DNA from: Nodularia sp. (in: cyanobacteria)
GTDB taxonomy: Bacteria > Cyanobacteriota > Cyanobacteriia > Cyanobacteriales > Nostocaceae
NCBI GenBank assembly: GCA_007692755.1
Contig: REBL01000159.1
Span: forward strand, 1 to 64,000
Direction: 5' to 3'
Length of the DNA: 64,000 nt
Under the pieces are notes generated by a model. It saw only the letters and a program-made list of their open reading frames with translations. It was not told the origin of the DNA and did no database searches. Positions 46,051 through 55,496 of this stretch are shown here, piece by piece; the first letter of the stretch is position 1; every line of letters starts with the position of its first letter. Position numbers and translations under genes: made by a program.

Positions 46051-46129
46051 AGTATTCCCATATCCAGATTTTTGGAGTAATTCAAACTGTCTGAATATTA
46101 CCGCCAGAGAATTTGGGACTGGGAATACT
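46051..46129. other. long inverted repeat after ctp gene
   Basis: AGTATTCCCA at 46,051 and its exact complement TGGGAATACT at 46,120 bracket 59 bases between the protease and the glycosyltransferase. It may be a terminator with a large loop or a small repeat element. Confidence 0.4.
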
Positions 46130-46163
46130 AATTGGTATCCCATTCCTATAAATCTCGTTTTTT

Positions 46164-47126
46164 ATGATTCAGCCAGTTGATGCAACCACTACCAACAGCT
46201 TCTTGCCAATGGTATCAGTGGTTGTTCCTATTTATAACGGTGAGGCAGATTTACCAGAGTTAATCAATTGTCTGCGATCGCAAACTTACCCTCAAGACCG
46301 GGTAGAGTATTTGCTGGTGGATAATAATAGCAGCGATCGCACTCTGAGCTTATTGAAAGCAGCTGCGGAAAATTTTCCTGTAATTAAGGTTTTGAGCGAA
46401 AACCAAATTCAAAGCTCCTACGCTGCCAGAAATACTGGAATCCGCGCTGCTTTAGGCGAAATTATCGCTTTTACGGATGCTGATTGTCATCCCCAACCAC
46501 AATGGCTACACTCCTTAATCCAGCCTTTTAGTGAGCCAAATGTCGTAATTGTGGCTGGTGAAATTGCCGCCCTAGCGGGCGACAGCATCCTCGAAAAACA
46601 CGCAGAGCATCAAGAAACTTTATCCCAGAAGCATACTCTGGCTAATTCCTTTTGTGCTTATGGCCAAACTGCTAATTTAGCAATTCGCCGCCTAGTTTTC
46701 ACAAAAGCAGGTCTGTTTCGACCATATCTGACCACTGGGGGGGATGCTGATATTTGTTGGCGGATTCTGCGGTCAAATCTAGGGCAGTTAGAATTTGCTC
46801 CAGATGCAATTATCCAGCACCGTCACCGCGCCACATTCCAGGAACTAGAAAGTCAATGGCGACGCTACGGACGCTCTAATCGCTATCTACATGAACTGCA
46901 CGGTGTAGAATTAATGCCAAAGATCACAGGCAAAGATTACAGTTATCGTTTGGCACGTTGGTTATTGAAGGAACTACCAAAGAATATTTTGCAGGCGATC
47001 GCGGGTAAAGCCACTCTTGTAGACTTATTAAATACTCCCATTGGTTTATTCACTGCTAGAGCGCGGTTTGCTGGGCAAAGAGAGGCTAAATTGCCAGAGA
47101 ATGCCAAAAACATCGACTGGCTTTAA
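46164..47126 (+). CDS. family 2 glycosyltransferase
   Basis: 320 residues. A GT-A fold is visible: VSVVVPIYNGEADLPELINCL, YLLVDNNSSDRTL, AARNTGIRAALGEIIAFTDADCHP (DxD near 107) and GGDADICWRI further on. No membrane span, so it acts at the cytoplasmic face on a nucleotide sugar. The product is unknown. The downstream response regulator (67 bases away) may share the transcript. Confidence 0.88.
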   Translation: MIQPVDATTTNSFLPMVSVVVPIYNGEADLPELINCLRSQTYPQDRVEYLLVDNNSSDRTLSLLKAAAENFPVIKVLSENQIQSSYAARNTGIRAALGEIIAFTDADCHPQPQWLHSLIQPFSEPNVVIVAGEIAALAGDSILEKHAEHQETLSQKHTLANSFCAYGQTANLAIRRLVFTKAGLFRPYLTTGGDADICWRILRSNLGQLEFAPDAIIQHRHRATFQELESQWRRYGRSNRYLHELHGVELMPKITGKDYSYRLARWLLKELPKNILQAIAGKATLVDLLNTPIGLFTARARFAGQREAKLPENAKNIDWL

Positions 47127-47193
47127 AACTAAATTTAACCAATACCTACCAACTTTCGCTAAATTGGAAAAAGGTAAATACAAGGAAACTTAA

Positions 47194-47889
47194 ATGTCAG
47201 CACAATTGTTACTGGTAGATGATGAACCGGGATTGCGGGAAGCCGTCAAAGACTACTTACAAGAAAGCGGTTTCAGCGTTCAAGTTGCCAGTAACGCCCG
47301 TGAAGGCTGGGATTTAATGCAACAGAATACACCGGATTTAGTGATTTCCGATGTCATGATGCCTCAGGTGGATGGCTATCAATTCCTCAAACAACTACGA
47401 GACGACCCGCGTTTTCAAGCACTCCCGGTTGTCTTTTTAACTGCTAAAGGGATGACAGGCGATCGCATTCAGGGCTACCAAGCTGGTGTTGATGCGTACC
47501 TACCTAAGCCATTCGATCCAGATGAGTTAGTGGCAATAGTGGAAAATTTATTATCTCGCAAGCTGACTAAGACTACAACCACTGGTGAAGAGAGTGAAAC
47601 CATTGACATTGCTGAACTAGCTAACCAGATTGCTCAAATTAAGGCTTTGTTAACTCAAAGAAGTGCAATCTCTCAATCCCCAGCCCCATTTAAAATTGAT
47701 TTGACCCCCAGAGAGCAAAGTGTTTTAAATCTGGTAGCTGAAGGGTTGATGAACAAAGAAATTGCCCGACGCTTAGAAACCAGTGTCCGTAATGTCGAAA
47801 AATATGTCAGCCGTTTGTTTAGTAAAACTGGCACGAATAGCCGCACTGAGTTAGTTCGTTTTGCATTAGAACACGGTCTTGCTCAGTGA
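47194..47889 (+). CDS. REC-LuxR response regulator
   Basis: 231 residues. The receiver domain has LLVDDEPG, the aspartate in LVISDVMMPQVDG (near 51), FLTAKG and the lysine in YLPKPFDPDEL. A helical linker leads to a LuxR/NarL helix-turn-helix (LTPREQSVLNLVAEGLMNKEIARRLETSVRNVEKYVSRLFSKTG, about 168-212). It resembles the Ycf29-type regulators of cyanobacteria and red-algal plastids. No cognate kinase lies next to it. Confidence 0.9.
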   Translation: MSAQLLLVDDEPGLREAVKDYLQESGFSVQVASNAREGWDLMQQNTPDLVISDVMMPQVDGYQFLKQLRDDPRFQALPVVFLTAKGMTGDRIQGYQAGVDAYLPKPFDPDELVAIVENLLSRKLTKTTTTGEESETIDIAELANQIAQIKALLTQRSAISQSPAPFKIDLTPREQSVLNLVAEGLMNKEIARRLETSVRNVEKYVSRLFSKTGTNSRTELVRFALEHGLAQ

Positions 47890-48662
47890 CAATCCTCGGC
47901 GTGAACGCACAGGGATTCTTCTGTCTCTGAGGCGACTTGCTCTGACCGGATTGCTGTATCCATATCTCTTAGGGGTCTGGCAAGCCCCAACCTCAAAACC
48001 TCATTCCTGTAGGGTCAAGCAAGATTTCGGGTCTGGTAGTTGACGATGCCAAACAATTAACAACTCCAGCCGAAATAGGTACTTCGACTGAGCGCGTTTC
48101 CCGCCTTATAAAAACAAGAGGAGCCGGAGCATTGATTTACTGAGCGTGTCCCTGTTCAAATCATATTAATTTATCAGAAAAAACTAGGTTATAACCTCGC
48201 AAAATACTACATAAGACTATTAAAATTACTCAAGATATCAGCCAAACTTTATTTCCTAGACATTGAGAAGAACCAAATATTTTTTCTTTGAACTTCTGAC
48301 ATTGGACTTCAAAGATAGCGATACTAGCTAATATTTTTGCAAATCGAAGCAAAACCCTGGTTAAAGCACTTAATACTGAAATTTCAAACCTCAAAAACTG
48401 TTACCCGCGTTGAAAGCTAAGTATTAGTATATGAGTTGACAATTCATGATTCCCGTAGTGCAAACGGTGAGACCTGCTATGTATAGATGCTATCTTTGGC
48501 TTCTCAAAGAGTCGGGTAAAATTAAGCTTGTCCTTTTGGAGTAAAGTTATACAAGCGAACTTTTTATGAAAGCACATAGGCAAATGGACTAACTTTAAAA
48601 AAGTTCACCCTTAGCCCAGGTGATGATTTTCTGATTACTCAATTACATCTGGAAATTTTGCG
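47890..48662. other. gene-poor region
   Basis: About 770 bases with no convincing ORF on either strand. The first 250 bases are less AT-rich than the rest and look like decayed sequence of unknown origin. The remainder is AT-rich. No tRNA or terminator was identified with confidence. Confidence 0.5.
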
Positions 48663-48944
48663 CTATTGACTATTGTCAACCGCATTACGTAAGCGCATCA
48701 ACTGGCGGCGCATTTGGGGTGAGGCTTTGAACTCAGATACTTCCTGCGCCTTCACAGATGCTTGCAGCGTCTCCAGAAACTCATCAGAGCCTTCTGTCAA
48801 TGCGTCCAACAACACCTGTAACAATTGCTCGCGATCTGCTAATAGACTTTTTTCCTCAATTAAGCGGAATTTCAGATGTATTTCGCACTCATAAACACCG
48901 ACTTCGATATTATTGATTTGGCGTGGTAATGCTTTCGAGTTCAT
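48663..48944 (-). CDS. hypothetical small soluble protein
   Basis: 93 residues: a short beta segment (NIEVGVYECEIHLKFRLIEE) followed by acidic helices (DREQLLQVLLDALTEGSDEFLETLQASVKAQ) and a basic helix. Codon use and composition look like a true gene. No family could be named. It stands alone between gene-poor stretches. Confidence 0.6.
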   Translation of the reverse strand: MNSKALPRQINNIEVGVYECEIHLKFRLIEEKSLLADREQLLQVLLDALTEGSDEFLETLQASVKAQEVSEFKASPQMRRQLMRLRNAVDNSQ

Positions 48945-49598
48945 AGTTTTGAGGATTAGGTTACTTGGTGGTCGTCAGGGTGAGGAACTATATCCCCAGC
49001 CCAAATCCTTTATATTTTTTTTGTATCCACAGGGCTGGAATTAAAAGTCTTTCTTCAATCCATAACAGTTGTATTCTATATTCACTCTCCTGTGTTTTTT
49101 TCTAGCTAGACTTCAAAAGCTAATTCGTGATCTTCCTGAGCCAGATGTGCTTTTAGGTAAACCATAACTATTATTCAGTTTTTGATATCTTATACAATAA
49201 AGTTTCTGTAAGAACTTGTTCAAGCTTTTTAAAAGTTTTTACATTAACTTTATCTTTAAGTTCATAATAGTTTGAGTTTTTACTGAATTTTTAGTGTTTA
49301 TACGCAAGCTGAATCGCTATTATTTTGGCTGTTATGATAGCCAGAGGTAGTTGTACCGTAATTAAGTGAAATTACTTGATGTACGTTTTGTTCAAACTGA
49401 AAATTTTAAAGATGCTGATGAACAAATTAAGCACAAGTGAAATTATAGTGTCAAGAAGATTATTAAAACTTTAAGCTAAAATTGTGTGCCGGCAGAAAAG
49501 TGCGTTTGCGCTCCCAGCTTGTAATTAGCGGGCATTTAAGCCCTGGCATAACGTTTACAATTGTTTCAGTGTAATTCAAGCAAACCTTACGCCCTTTT
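48945..49598. other. AT-rich intergenic region upstream of ndhM
   Basis: About 650 bases with no ORF and no recognisable RNA gene. It separates the divergent small hypothetical gene and ndhM, and must include the ndhM promoter. The last 130 bases are less AT-rich and may be a leader. Confidence 0.5.
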
Positions 49599-49955
49599 AT
49601 GGACAACACGATACTGCTCAAGTCCACAACCCGGCATATCCGAATTTTCGCGGCAGAAATTGACCGGGATGGCGAACTGGTTCCTAGCAATCAGGTCTTA
49701 ACGTTGGATATTGACCCAGACAACGAATTCAATTGGAATGAAGATGCTCTACAAAAGGTTTATCGCCAGTTTGATGAACTAGTAGAAGCATCTAGTGGCG
49801 TTGATTTAACAGATTATAACTTACGCCGCATTGGATCAGACTTGGAGCATTATCTGCGATCGCTCCTGCAAAAAGGTGAAATTAGCTACAATCTCTCAGC
49901 TCGTGTCACTAACTACAGCATGGGACTCCCCCAAGTTGTCGCTCACGAAAATTAG
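49599..49955 (+). CDS. ndhM: NAD(P)H-quinone oxidoreductase subunit M
   Basis: 118 residues with the NdhM signature [54 protein letters not shown] and [19 protein letters not shown]. It is a peripheral hydrophilic-arm subunit of the thylakoid NDH-1 complex (cyclic electron flow, respiration and CO2 uptake), specific to cyanobacteria and chloroplasts. Confidence 0.95.
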   Translation: MDNTILLKSTTRHIRIFAAEIDRDGELVPSNQVLTLDIDPDNEFNWNEDALQKVYRQFDELVEASSGVDLTDYNLRRIGSDLEHYLRSLLQKGEISYNLSARVTNYSMGLPQVVAHEN

Positions 49956-50069
49956 TAGAGATTTTTAACTTCTCATCGCCTGGGGCATGGTACTGCCACG
50001 CCCCCAAAACTTAATTTAAGGAAAAAGCAGAAAATTTTTGCCTCTCCACACATTTCCCAGACGGCGTAT

Positions 50070-50075
50070 TATAAT
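50070..50075 (+). promoter_or_regulatory. -10 element of ssrA
   Basis: A perfect TATAAT lies 18 bases before the mature tmRNA 5' end. No good -35 hexamer is seen at 17-base spacing. Confidence 0.6.
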
Positions 50076-50092
50076 GGATATATGAACCTCAT

Positions 50093-50483
50093 GGGTCCGT
50101 CACGGTTTCGACAGGTTGGCGAACGCTACTCTGTGATTCAGGTCGAGAGTGAGTCTCCTCTCGCAAATCAAAGGCTCAAAACAAAAAGTAAATGCGAATA
50201 ACATCGTTAGCTTTGCTCGTAAGCCTGCTCTAGTAGCAGCTGCCTAAAAACCTCTTACAGGTTCGAGCGTCTCTGGTTTGACTCCGTTAAGGACTAGAGA
50301 CCAACCCCCAACGGACGCTCTAACAAGTGTTCTCTGGTTGGCTTGTTAGCTAAGACTTAATCAGAGCATCCTACGTTCGGGATAATGAACGATTCCCGCC
50401 TTGAGGGTTAGAAAGGCTAAACCTGTGAATGAGCGGGGGGTAAATACCCAGTCTGGACAGCAGTTCGACTCTGCTCGGATCCA
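50093..50483 (+). ncRNA. ssrA: transfer-messenger RNA
   Basis: tmRNA rescues stalled ribosomes and tags the incomplete protein for proteolysis. The 5' end GGGTCCGTCACGG pairs with the 3' CGGATCC to form the acceptor stem, and the T-arm AGTTCGACTCTGCT is intact. CCA is not encoded. The tag frame reads ANNIVSFARKPALVAAA and then TAA; it keeps the Nostocales ANNIV start and alanine-rich protease-recognition end. It is a one-piece (not permuted) gene. Confidence 0.95.
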
Positions 50484-50544
50484 CTAAAAATCAAAAACAA
50501 GTCCACCAGACAGTCAGATGTTTAGGTGGATTTTGTTTTGCTGC

Positions 50545-50877
50545 TTATACCAGATTTGAAGTCATTTGACCCTGCAAGCGAATTCGCTCAAACTGTTCAA
50601 CTTCTAAACAATTGTTCTGGCAATTAACTTTTCGAGTGTCTACCCAGGCTTGTTGAACCTCCACACCGTGAAAGTGGAGTTTAACTGTGTTGTCAGGAAA
50701 AGCATAATTCCCCTGCTGTTGCCATGTAATTTCGAGACTATCGCGATCGCGTTTCAGATAAAATTCATCTAAGCGCCATTGACCATATCCATCTCCAGCA
50801 TCGCTATAAACCCGACCTTCACTAGTTAGAGTTATAGGTGCGTAGATGTGAAGTATCAGTTTTTCTCCTGCCGACAT
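50545..50877 (-). CDS. orphan C-terminal domain of a GH31 alpha-glucosidase (possible relic)
   Basis: 110 residues resembling the last beta-domain (DUF5110-like) of family 31 glycosidases: LILHIYAPIT, the GRVYSDAGDGYGQWRLDEF block (usually YEDDGDS-like) and FHGVEVQQAWVD. No catalytic barrel is encoded upstream; the gap to the kinase gene is only 41 bases. Either the enzyme was truncated by deletion or the domain now stands alone. The ATG frame is intact, so it could still be translated. Confidence 0.6.
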   Translation of the reverse strand: MSAGEKLILHIYAPITLTSEGRVYSDAGDGYGQWRLDEFYLKRDRDSLEITWQQQGNYAFPDNTVKLHFHGVEVQQAWVDTRKVNCQNNCLEVEQFERIRLQGQMTSNLV

Positions 50878-50918
50878 GGGCAGAATACTCCCCGCCTTTA
50901 CTTAGTTGCTAGTACTAT

Positions 50919-52463
50919 TTAATTTGGCTGTTCCAAGGTTGGGACTACTACAGAGGGAGGGTCTGAGGGTTTTGCTTCCGTAGGTGGTGGCGCTGTGGGT
51001 ATAATTGTCTGATTTGATGGCTTCACAGGTGGGGGTAAGGTGGAATCTTGGCGAGTAGTGGGTAAATTATTTTCCAGCGATCGCGGCGGGGGTAAAGCCT
51101 CACGAGTTGAACGGACTTCTCGCAGCCTTTCTACTAATGACGGCGTAGGATCATCAACCTTAGAAGTGTCTGACGGCTCGGCAGAACTGGTTTGTGGTTT
51201 ACTTTCCGTCGAACTGCTGCTGGTATTTGGAGTTTGCTCTTGAGCAACCGGAATATTACGCTGGCGTTGTCTGGGAGTTGTTGTAACTGGGTTACGTGGC
51301 GAAGAAGTGCGCGAATTTTGTCTGCTGTTATTTTCTTCTTCCTCAGATGAAGATGGCGAATCAGCCAATGGTTTTTCCGGCTCAATTGTGGGCTTTTCAA
51401 AAAGAACTGGTGAAGATGACTGTGGCAGAGAATTAGAAAATAAGGTAGTCAGTCCAAAACCTGCTGCGCCAGCAAAAACGGCTACACCCATACCTATGAA
51501 TAATATTTTTTTAGAAGTACCCGGCTTCTGAGGCATTGTCGGCTTTTGCTGCCGACGAACGAGGTTTTTTTGCGGAATTTTTTTTCGCTGCGGCTGGGGA
51601 GGTAAAACTATAGTTGGTACTGCCTGAGTTGGAAGTGATGGCGGTGTCTTAATTCTACTTCCAGGCAATAATTGCAACCATTCGACAACTGTTGGCGGAC
51701 GAAATTGAGATTCTATCGCCATACCACGCATGACCGCTTCATTCACTGCTGCACTCAGGTGGGGTTGCAGTTCGCGAGGAGAAGGCATTTTTTCGCGATC
51801 GCGCAATAATACTGGTAAGGGAACTTGTGCTGTTAATAAAGCATACAAAGTTGCTGCCAAACCATAAACATCTGTAGCGGGTGTGCGCTGTGCTTGGGTC
51901 AAATACTGTTCCAGGGGAGAATAGCCTTCAGAAACCATTCCAGTATGAGTTTGCCTCACACCATTATTAAATTCGCGGGCAATGCCAAAATCAATCAGTA
52001 TCACTTCCTGAGTGCCTTGACGCAGAATAATATTATCTGGCTTGACATCCCTGTGCAGCAAACCATTGTTATGTACTACCTGTAATGCTGCCCCAATTTG
52101 ACGAATGTAATGAATTGCTGTGGCTTCTGGTAAAGGGATCGCTGGCAATACAAATGCTTCTCCCAAAGTCTCCCCACGAATGTATTCCATCACCATGTAA
52201 GGCAGTGCCTCTTCCACAAAAAAGTCACTGACCCGGACAATATGAGGATGGATACAAGTAGCCAATCTTCTGGCTTCATTCTGGAATTGGCGCTCGAATT
52301 TGGCAAAATTAGAATTTTGGCGCAGTTTTTCATTAATAGTTTTCATAACTACCTCCTGACCCAAGTAATTATGAGTAGCTTTAAACGTAATGCCAAAGCC
52401 ACCGCGCCCTATTTCCTGGATCAGGGTGTATTTGCCACCTTGCAAAGTTGTGCCTGCTAACAT
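50919..52463 (-). CDS. Hanks-type Ser/Thr protein kinase with single membrane span
   Basis: 514 residues. The kinase domain (about 10-265) is complete: glycine loop [18 protein letters not shown] lysine, catalytic [14 protein letters not shown] in LIDFGIARE and the APE-like SPLEQYL region typical of cyanobacterial kinases. A basic linker, one transmembrane helix ([23 protein letters not shown], about 320-342) and a long Ser/Pro/Thr-rich tail follow, probably outside the membrane. Targets unknown. Confidence 0.92.
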   Translation of the reverse strand: MLAGTTLQGGKYTLIQEIGRGGFGITFKATHNYLGQEVVMKTINEKLRQNSNFAKFERQFQNEARRLATCIHPHIVRVSDFFVEEALPYMVMEYIRGETLGEAFVLPAIPLPEATAIHYIRQIGAALQVVHNNGLLHRDVKPDNIILRQGTQEVILIDFGIAREFNNGVRQTHTGMVSEGYSPLEQYLTQAQRTPATDVYGLAATLYALLTAQVPLPVLLRDREKMPSPRELQPHLSAAVNEAVMRGMAIESQFRPPTVVEWLQLLPGSRIKTPPSLPTQAVPTIVLPPQPQRKKIPQKNLVRRQQKPTMPQKPGTSKKILFIGMGVAVFAGAAGFGLTTLFSNSLPQSSSPVLFEKPTIEPEKPLADSPSSSEEEENNSRQNSRTSSPRNPVTTTPRQRQRNIPVAQEQTPNTSSSSTESKPQTSSAEPSDTSKVDDPTPSLVERLREVRSTREALPPPRSLENNLPTTRQDSTLPPPVKPSNQTIIPTAPPPTEAKPSDPPSVVVPTLEQPN

Positions 52464-52827
52464 AGGAAGTTTTGAATTCTGAGTGCTGAGTAAGCAAATT
52501 TATTAATTCTTGACAGTTCAGGCAATTTTAAATCGCCAATCTTTCCCATATCTTCATACAAGGATTTTGGATACAGGGATATTTTATGTTTTGAACTCCC
52601 GAAATGGAAAACCTCTCGCTTATAGTAACAGCTTTGTCTTTTTCAGAATACAGTAGTTGCTAAATGATGACCATTCGTATTGGCATCAAGCACGCCCAAG
52701 TTTTTTGCCCACTGGTAAACAAAGGCCAATCCCCGATTTGCTACTTTTATCAAAGAAATGCTGAAAATCCCGGATAAATAGCAAGACATTTGTACTGTTC
52801 GGACTTGAGTCCAGGGATGACAAATAG
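52464..52827. other. intergenic region between kinase and menD
   Basis: About 360 bases. The only track ORF (52643-52831, minus strand) has no recognisable similarity and overlaps the menD stop. Nothing else is supportable here. Confidence 0.45.
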
Positions 52828-54591
52828 TCAAACTCCAATATCTGCCCCAAACTTCTTTAAATTATCTTTCCTCCAGTTAGCATCTAATTTCCTATTTGTC
52901 CTGACTTCTAACACCCTAATTCCTTGCTTGGGTAACAGCTTCAACTTTTCTTTTAACTGTGACCAAGAACTAATTAACTCATGCTGCACATTATATGTAG
53001 CACACAACTGAGCAAAATCAATATCCTGGGGAGTGGCAAAAAACTCTTCAAAAGGTGGGTCAAATTTTGCTATGGGTAACATTTCAAAAATACCTCCCCC
53101 ATTGTTATTAATTAAAACAATTGTTAAATGTCCAATAAACTTATTTCTAATTAAAAATCCGTTGGTATCATGTAACAGAGCTAAATCTCCCGTTAGCATC
53201 ACGCTACTTTGCTGCTCATGTGCTATTCCTAAAGCGGTGGAAAGTGTGCCATCAATACCATTTGCACCTCGGTTAAAATAAGGTTTTATGCCTAAATTGT
53301 TCGGTTTCCAGAAAAATTCCACATCCCTTACTGGCATACTGTTGGAAATAAATAATGGTGTTCCCGGTGAGAGAATTTGCGAAATTAACCAAGCAGCTTT
53401 ACTTTCAATTAATTCGTCTATCTTTTCCCAGGTCTGATCAATGTTTTTTCTAACTTTCGCTTCAATTTCACACCATGTTCGTAAATAAACCCCCCGTTCT
53501 CTAGTCCCAATTTCTCTGTGATCTATTTCTTCTATAGATATCCTTAAATGTGTAGTTTTTCCATGCAAAGGGTCGAGGTTTTCATGGCTACTATCTAATA
53601 TCCAGCGTTGGGGTTGTGTAGTAGATAACCAGTGACGCAGTTCTTTACTGGTAGGCATTTCCCCTACCTGAATGACAATTTCTGGCGTTAATTTTTGGGC
53701 AAGTTGCTGATTACGTAAAATGATGTCGTAGGTAGAGATTAAATAGGGATTGAGGTCAGCATAATTTCTGACTGGGGAAAGTCCCTCAGCTAAAACAGGC
53801 CAGTTGAGTGTTTGGGAAAGACGCGCGATCGCTTGACAATATTTCTCTGCTGCTTGAGGTTGGGCTACACCAGCAATGATGATCCCGCGCTCAGATTTTA
53901 ACCACTCTTGGGGAATAGGGAATGGGGAATGGGGAAGAGGTTTAGTAGTTGCTATACCTGCAAAAAAGTCTTCTGGGTGGAATTGTGACTGTAAATCACT
54001 CAGGTCAATTCTATCGGGAATGGGTGCAAGGGGGTCCCGAAAAGGAATATTTAAATGCACTGGCCCCTGTGTCGGCATCTGACAGCGTTCCCAAGCATGA
54101 ATAATTGTTTGCCGTAGATAACCTAGCATTCTCATGTCTGGAGAGGGTTCAGCTAACTCTGCTTGCCAGTTTGGGTAACTACCATATAATTTAACTTGGT
54201 CTATGGTTTGCCCTGAATGGCAATTTCTCAATTCTTGTGGTCTATCGCTGGTTAACACCAACAATGGTACGCGACTTTCTTGAGCTTCAATGATGGCTGG
54301 GTAAAAATTCGCTCCTGCTGTTCCAGAGGTACAAACCAGGGCGACGGGAAGCCCGGTAGCTTTGGCTCTCCCCAAGGCAAAAAAGGCGGCTGAACGCTCA
54401 TCGAGAATAGAAACAGCCTCAATCTCAGGCATTTGCTGGACAAAGGCGACTACTAAAGGTGTTGAACGTGAACCAGGACAAATTACCACACAATTCAATC
54501 CCAGGCGCTTCAGTGTCTCGGTTAAGATATAAGCCCAAAGTTGATTAATATTTTTATAGGCAAATGGTATTAAATTAAACATAGCCATCAA
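52828..54591 (-). CDS. menD: MenD, SEPHCHC synthase
   Basis: ThDP-dependent enzyme joining 2-oxoglutarate to isochorismate in phylloquinone (photosystem I quinone) synthesis. 587 residues: the PYR domain with VVICPGSRSTPLVVAF, LDERSAAFFALG and CTSGTAGANFYPAI; a central domain; and the PP domain with SVMLTGDLALLHDTNGF and VLINNNGGGIFEMLPI. Residues about 216-228 (PLPHSPFPIPQE) are encoded by GGGAATG heptamers, an in-frame expansion of a repeat normally found between genes. The alternative start at codon 4 (MFNLIP) is equally possible. Confidence 0.95.
   Translation of the reverse strand: MMAMFNLIPFAYKNINQLWAYILTETLKRLGLNCVVICPGSRSTPLVVAFVQQMPEIEAVSILDERSAAFFALGRAKATGLPVALVCTSGTAGANFYPAIIEAQESRVPLLVLTSDRPQELRNCHSGQTIDQVKLYGSYPNWQAELAEPSPDMRMLGYLRQTIIHAWERCQMPTQGPVHLNIPFRDPLAPIPDRIDLSDLQSQFHPEDFFAGIATTKPLPHSPFPIPQEWLKSERGIIIAGVAQPQAAEKYCQAIARLSQTLNWPVLAEGLSPVRNYADLNPYLISTYDIILRNQQLAQKLTPEIVIQVGEMPTSKELRHWLSTTQPQRWILDSSHENLDPLHGKTTHLRISIEEIDHREIGTRERGVYLRTWCEIEAKVRKNIDQTWEKIDELIESKAAWLISQILSPGTPLFISNSMPVRDVEFFWKPNNLGIKPYFNRGANGIDGTLSTALGIAHEQQSSVMLTGDLALLHDTNGFLIRNKFIGHLTIVLINNNGGGIFEMLPIAKFDPPFEEFFATPQDIDFAQLCATYNVQHELISSWSQLKEKLKLLPKQGIRVLEVRTNRKLDANWRKDNLKKFGADIGV
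53911..53938. repeat. heptanucleotide repeat inside menD
   Basis: Four GGGAATA/GGGAATG/GGGAAGA units lie in the coding region. Twenty-one bases encode seven residues, so the array keeps the frame. Confidence 0.85.
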
Positions 54592-54699
54592 ATAATTTTA
54601 CGTTTTAAATTTTGTATAGTTAGATTCGATTTAAAATCCCTCTGGGAAAGTTGGGCTTTTCCACTTTCCGCTAAATGTCAAATTCACTCTCAAAGTCTT

Positions 54700-55068
54700 A
54701 TGGATTGCATTCATTTAACTGATATTCGCTGCTATGGCTACACTGGGTATCTACCAGAAGAACAGGTCTTAGGGCAATGGTTTGAGGTGGATGTGAAGTT
54801 ATGGTTAGATATCTCCACAGCTGCCAAGACTGACGCAATTGAAGATACTCTCGATTATCGCAGCGTCATTAGCTCGATACAACATCTGGTGAAAACAGCT
54901 AAGTTTGCTTTGCTGGAAAGGTTAGTGGGTGCGATCGCTGATTCTATCCTGCAACAGTGCGATCGCGTCACACAAGTTCAAGTCATTGTCAGTAAACCCG
55001 CCGCACCTATTCCAGATTTTGGCGGCAGAATTAGCATTGAACTTACTAAACTTAGGTCTAACCTCTGA
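54700..55068 (+). CDS. folB: dihydroneopterin aldolase
   Basis: Folate pathway enzyme converting dihydroneopterin to 6-hydroxymethyl-dihydropterin. 122 residues with MDCIHLTDIRCYGYTGYLPEEQVLGQWFEVDV at the start, DTLDYRSVISSIQHLV, LLERLVGAIADSIL (catalytic Glu) and the ending VSKPAAPIPDFGGRISIEL. Divergent from menD with a 108-base gap. Confidence 0.94.
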   Translation: MDCIHLTDIRCYGYTGYLPEEQVLGQWFEVDVKLWLDISTAAKTDAIEDTLDYRSVISSIQHLVKTAKFALLERLVGAIADSILQQCDRVTQVQVIVSKPAAPIPDFGGRISIELTKLRSNL

Positions 55069-55496
55069 AGTTCTGGTGTGTTTTTCCCTACTCAGAAATT
55101 ATCTAAGTAGAGAAATAAGGCATAAGTATATTATACCAAGCTGTTGATCAGCTTTACGCCATCAAACAGCTTGGGTTATGCTTCAAGAGTTCTCAAAGCA
55201 TTAAAATTATAATTTCCTGATATTTTTGGATAAAATAATTTCATAAAAAAGATTTTATCTCGTTTCTATCAGGTTCGGTTGACCACTTCTAATTAAAGTA
55301 GTTTGGGTAGAGGCTTTGCGTTGGCGTAGCCTTTTCGTAGAGTAACCCAACATCCTGGACAGCATAGGGTTTCATGTTACTCAACCCAATCTACACAAAT
55401 ACATTTTATTATCAGTATTCATGGGAATTTGATATCAAATAATTGCTTCGTTGTATAACAGAAATTATTCCTCAAACTGACCAACTAACTATTTGT
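55069..55496. other. intergenic region with dispersed repeats
   Basis: About 430 bases between folB and a convergent patatin gene. Bases near 55,310-55,345 (GGCTTTGCGTTGGCGTAGCC) belong to the dispersed palindromic repeat type seen at 6.4 kb, and GTAACCCAAC with its near-complement GTTACTCAACCC flanks a short segment there. No gene. Confidence 0.5.

Noticed and set aside
47890-48180. Possible remnant of an IS200/IS605 TnpB end
   Set aside because: The sequence looked like decayed coding DNA, but no frame on either strand gave recognisable TnpB motifs such as the zinc-finger cysteines.
52643-52831. 62-residue minus-strand ORF between kinase and menD
   Set aside because: It overlaps the menD stop, has no start signal or similarity that I can recognise, and lies in spacer DNA.
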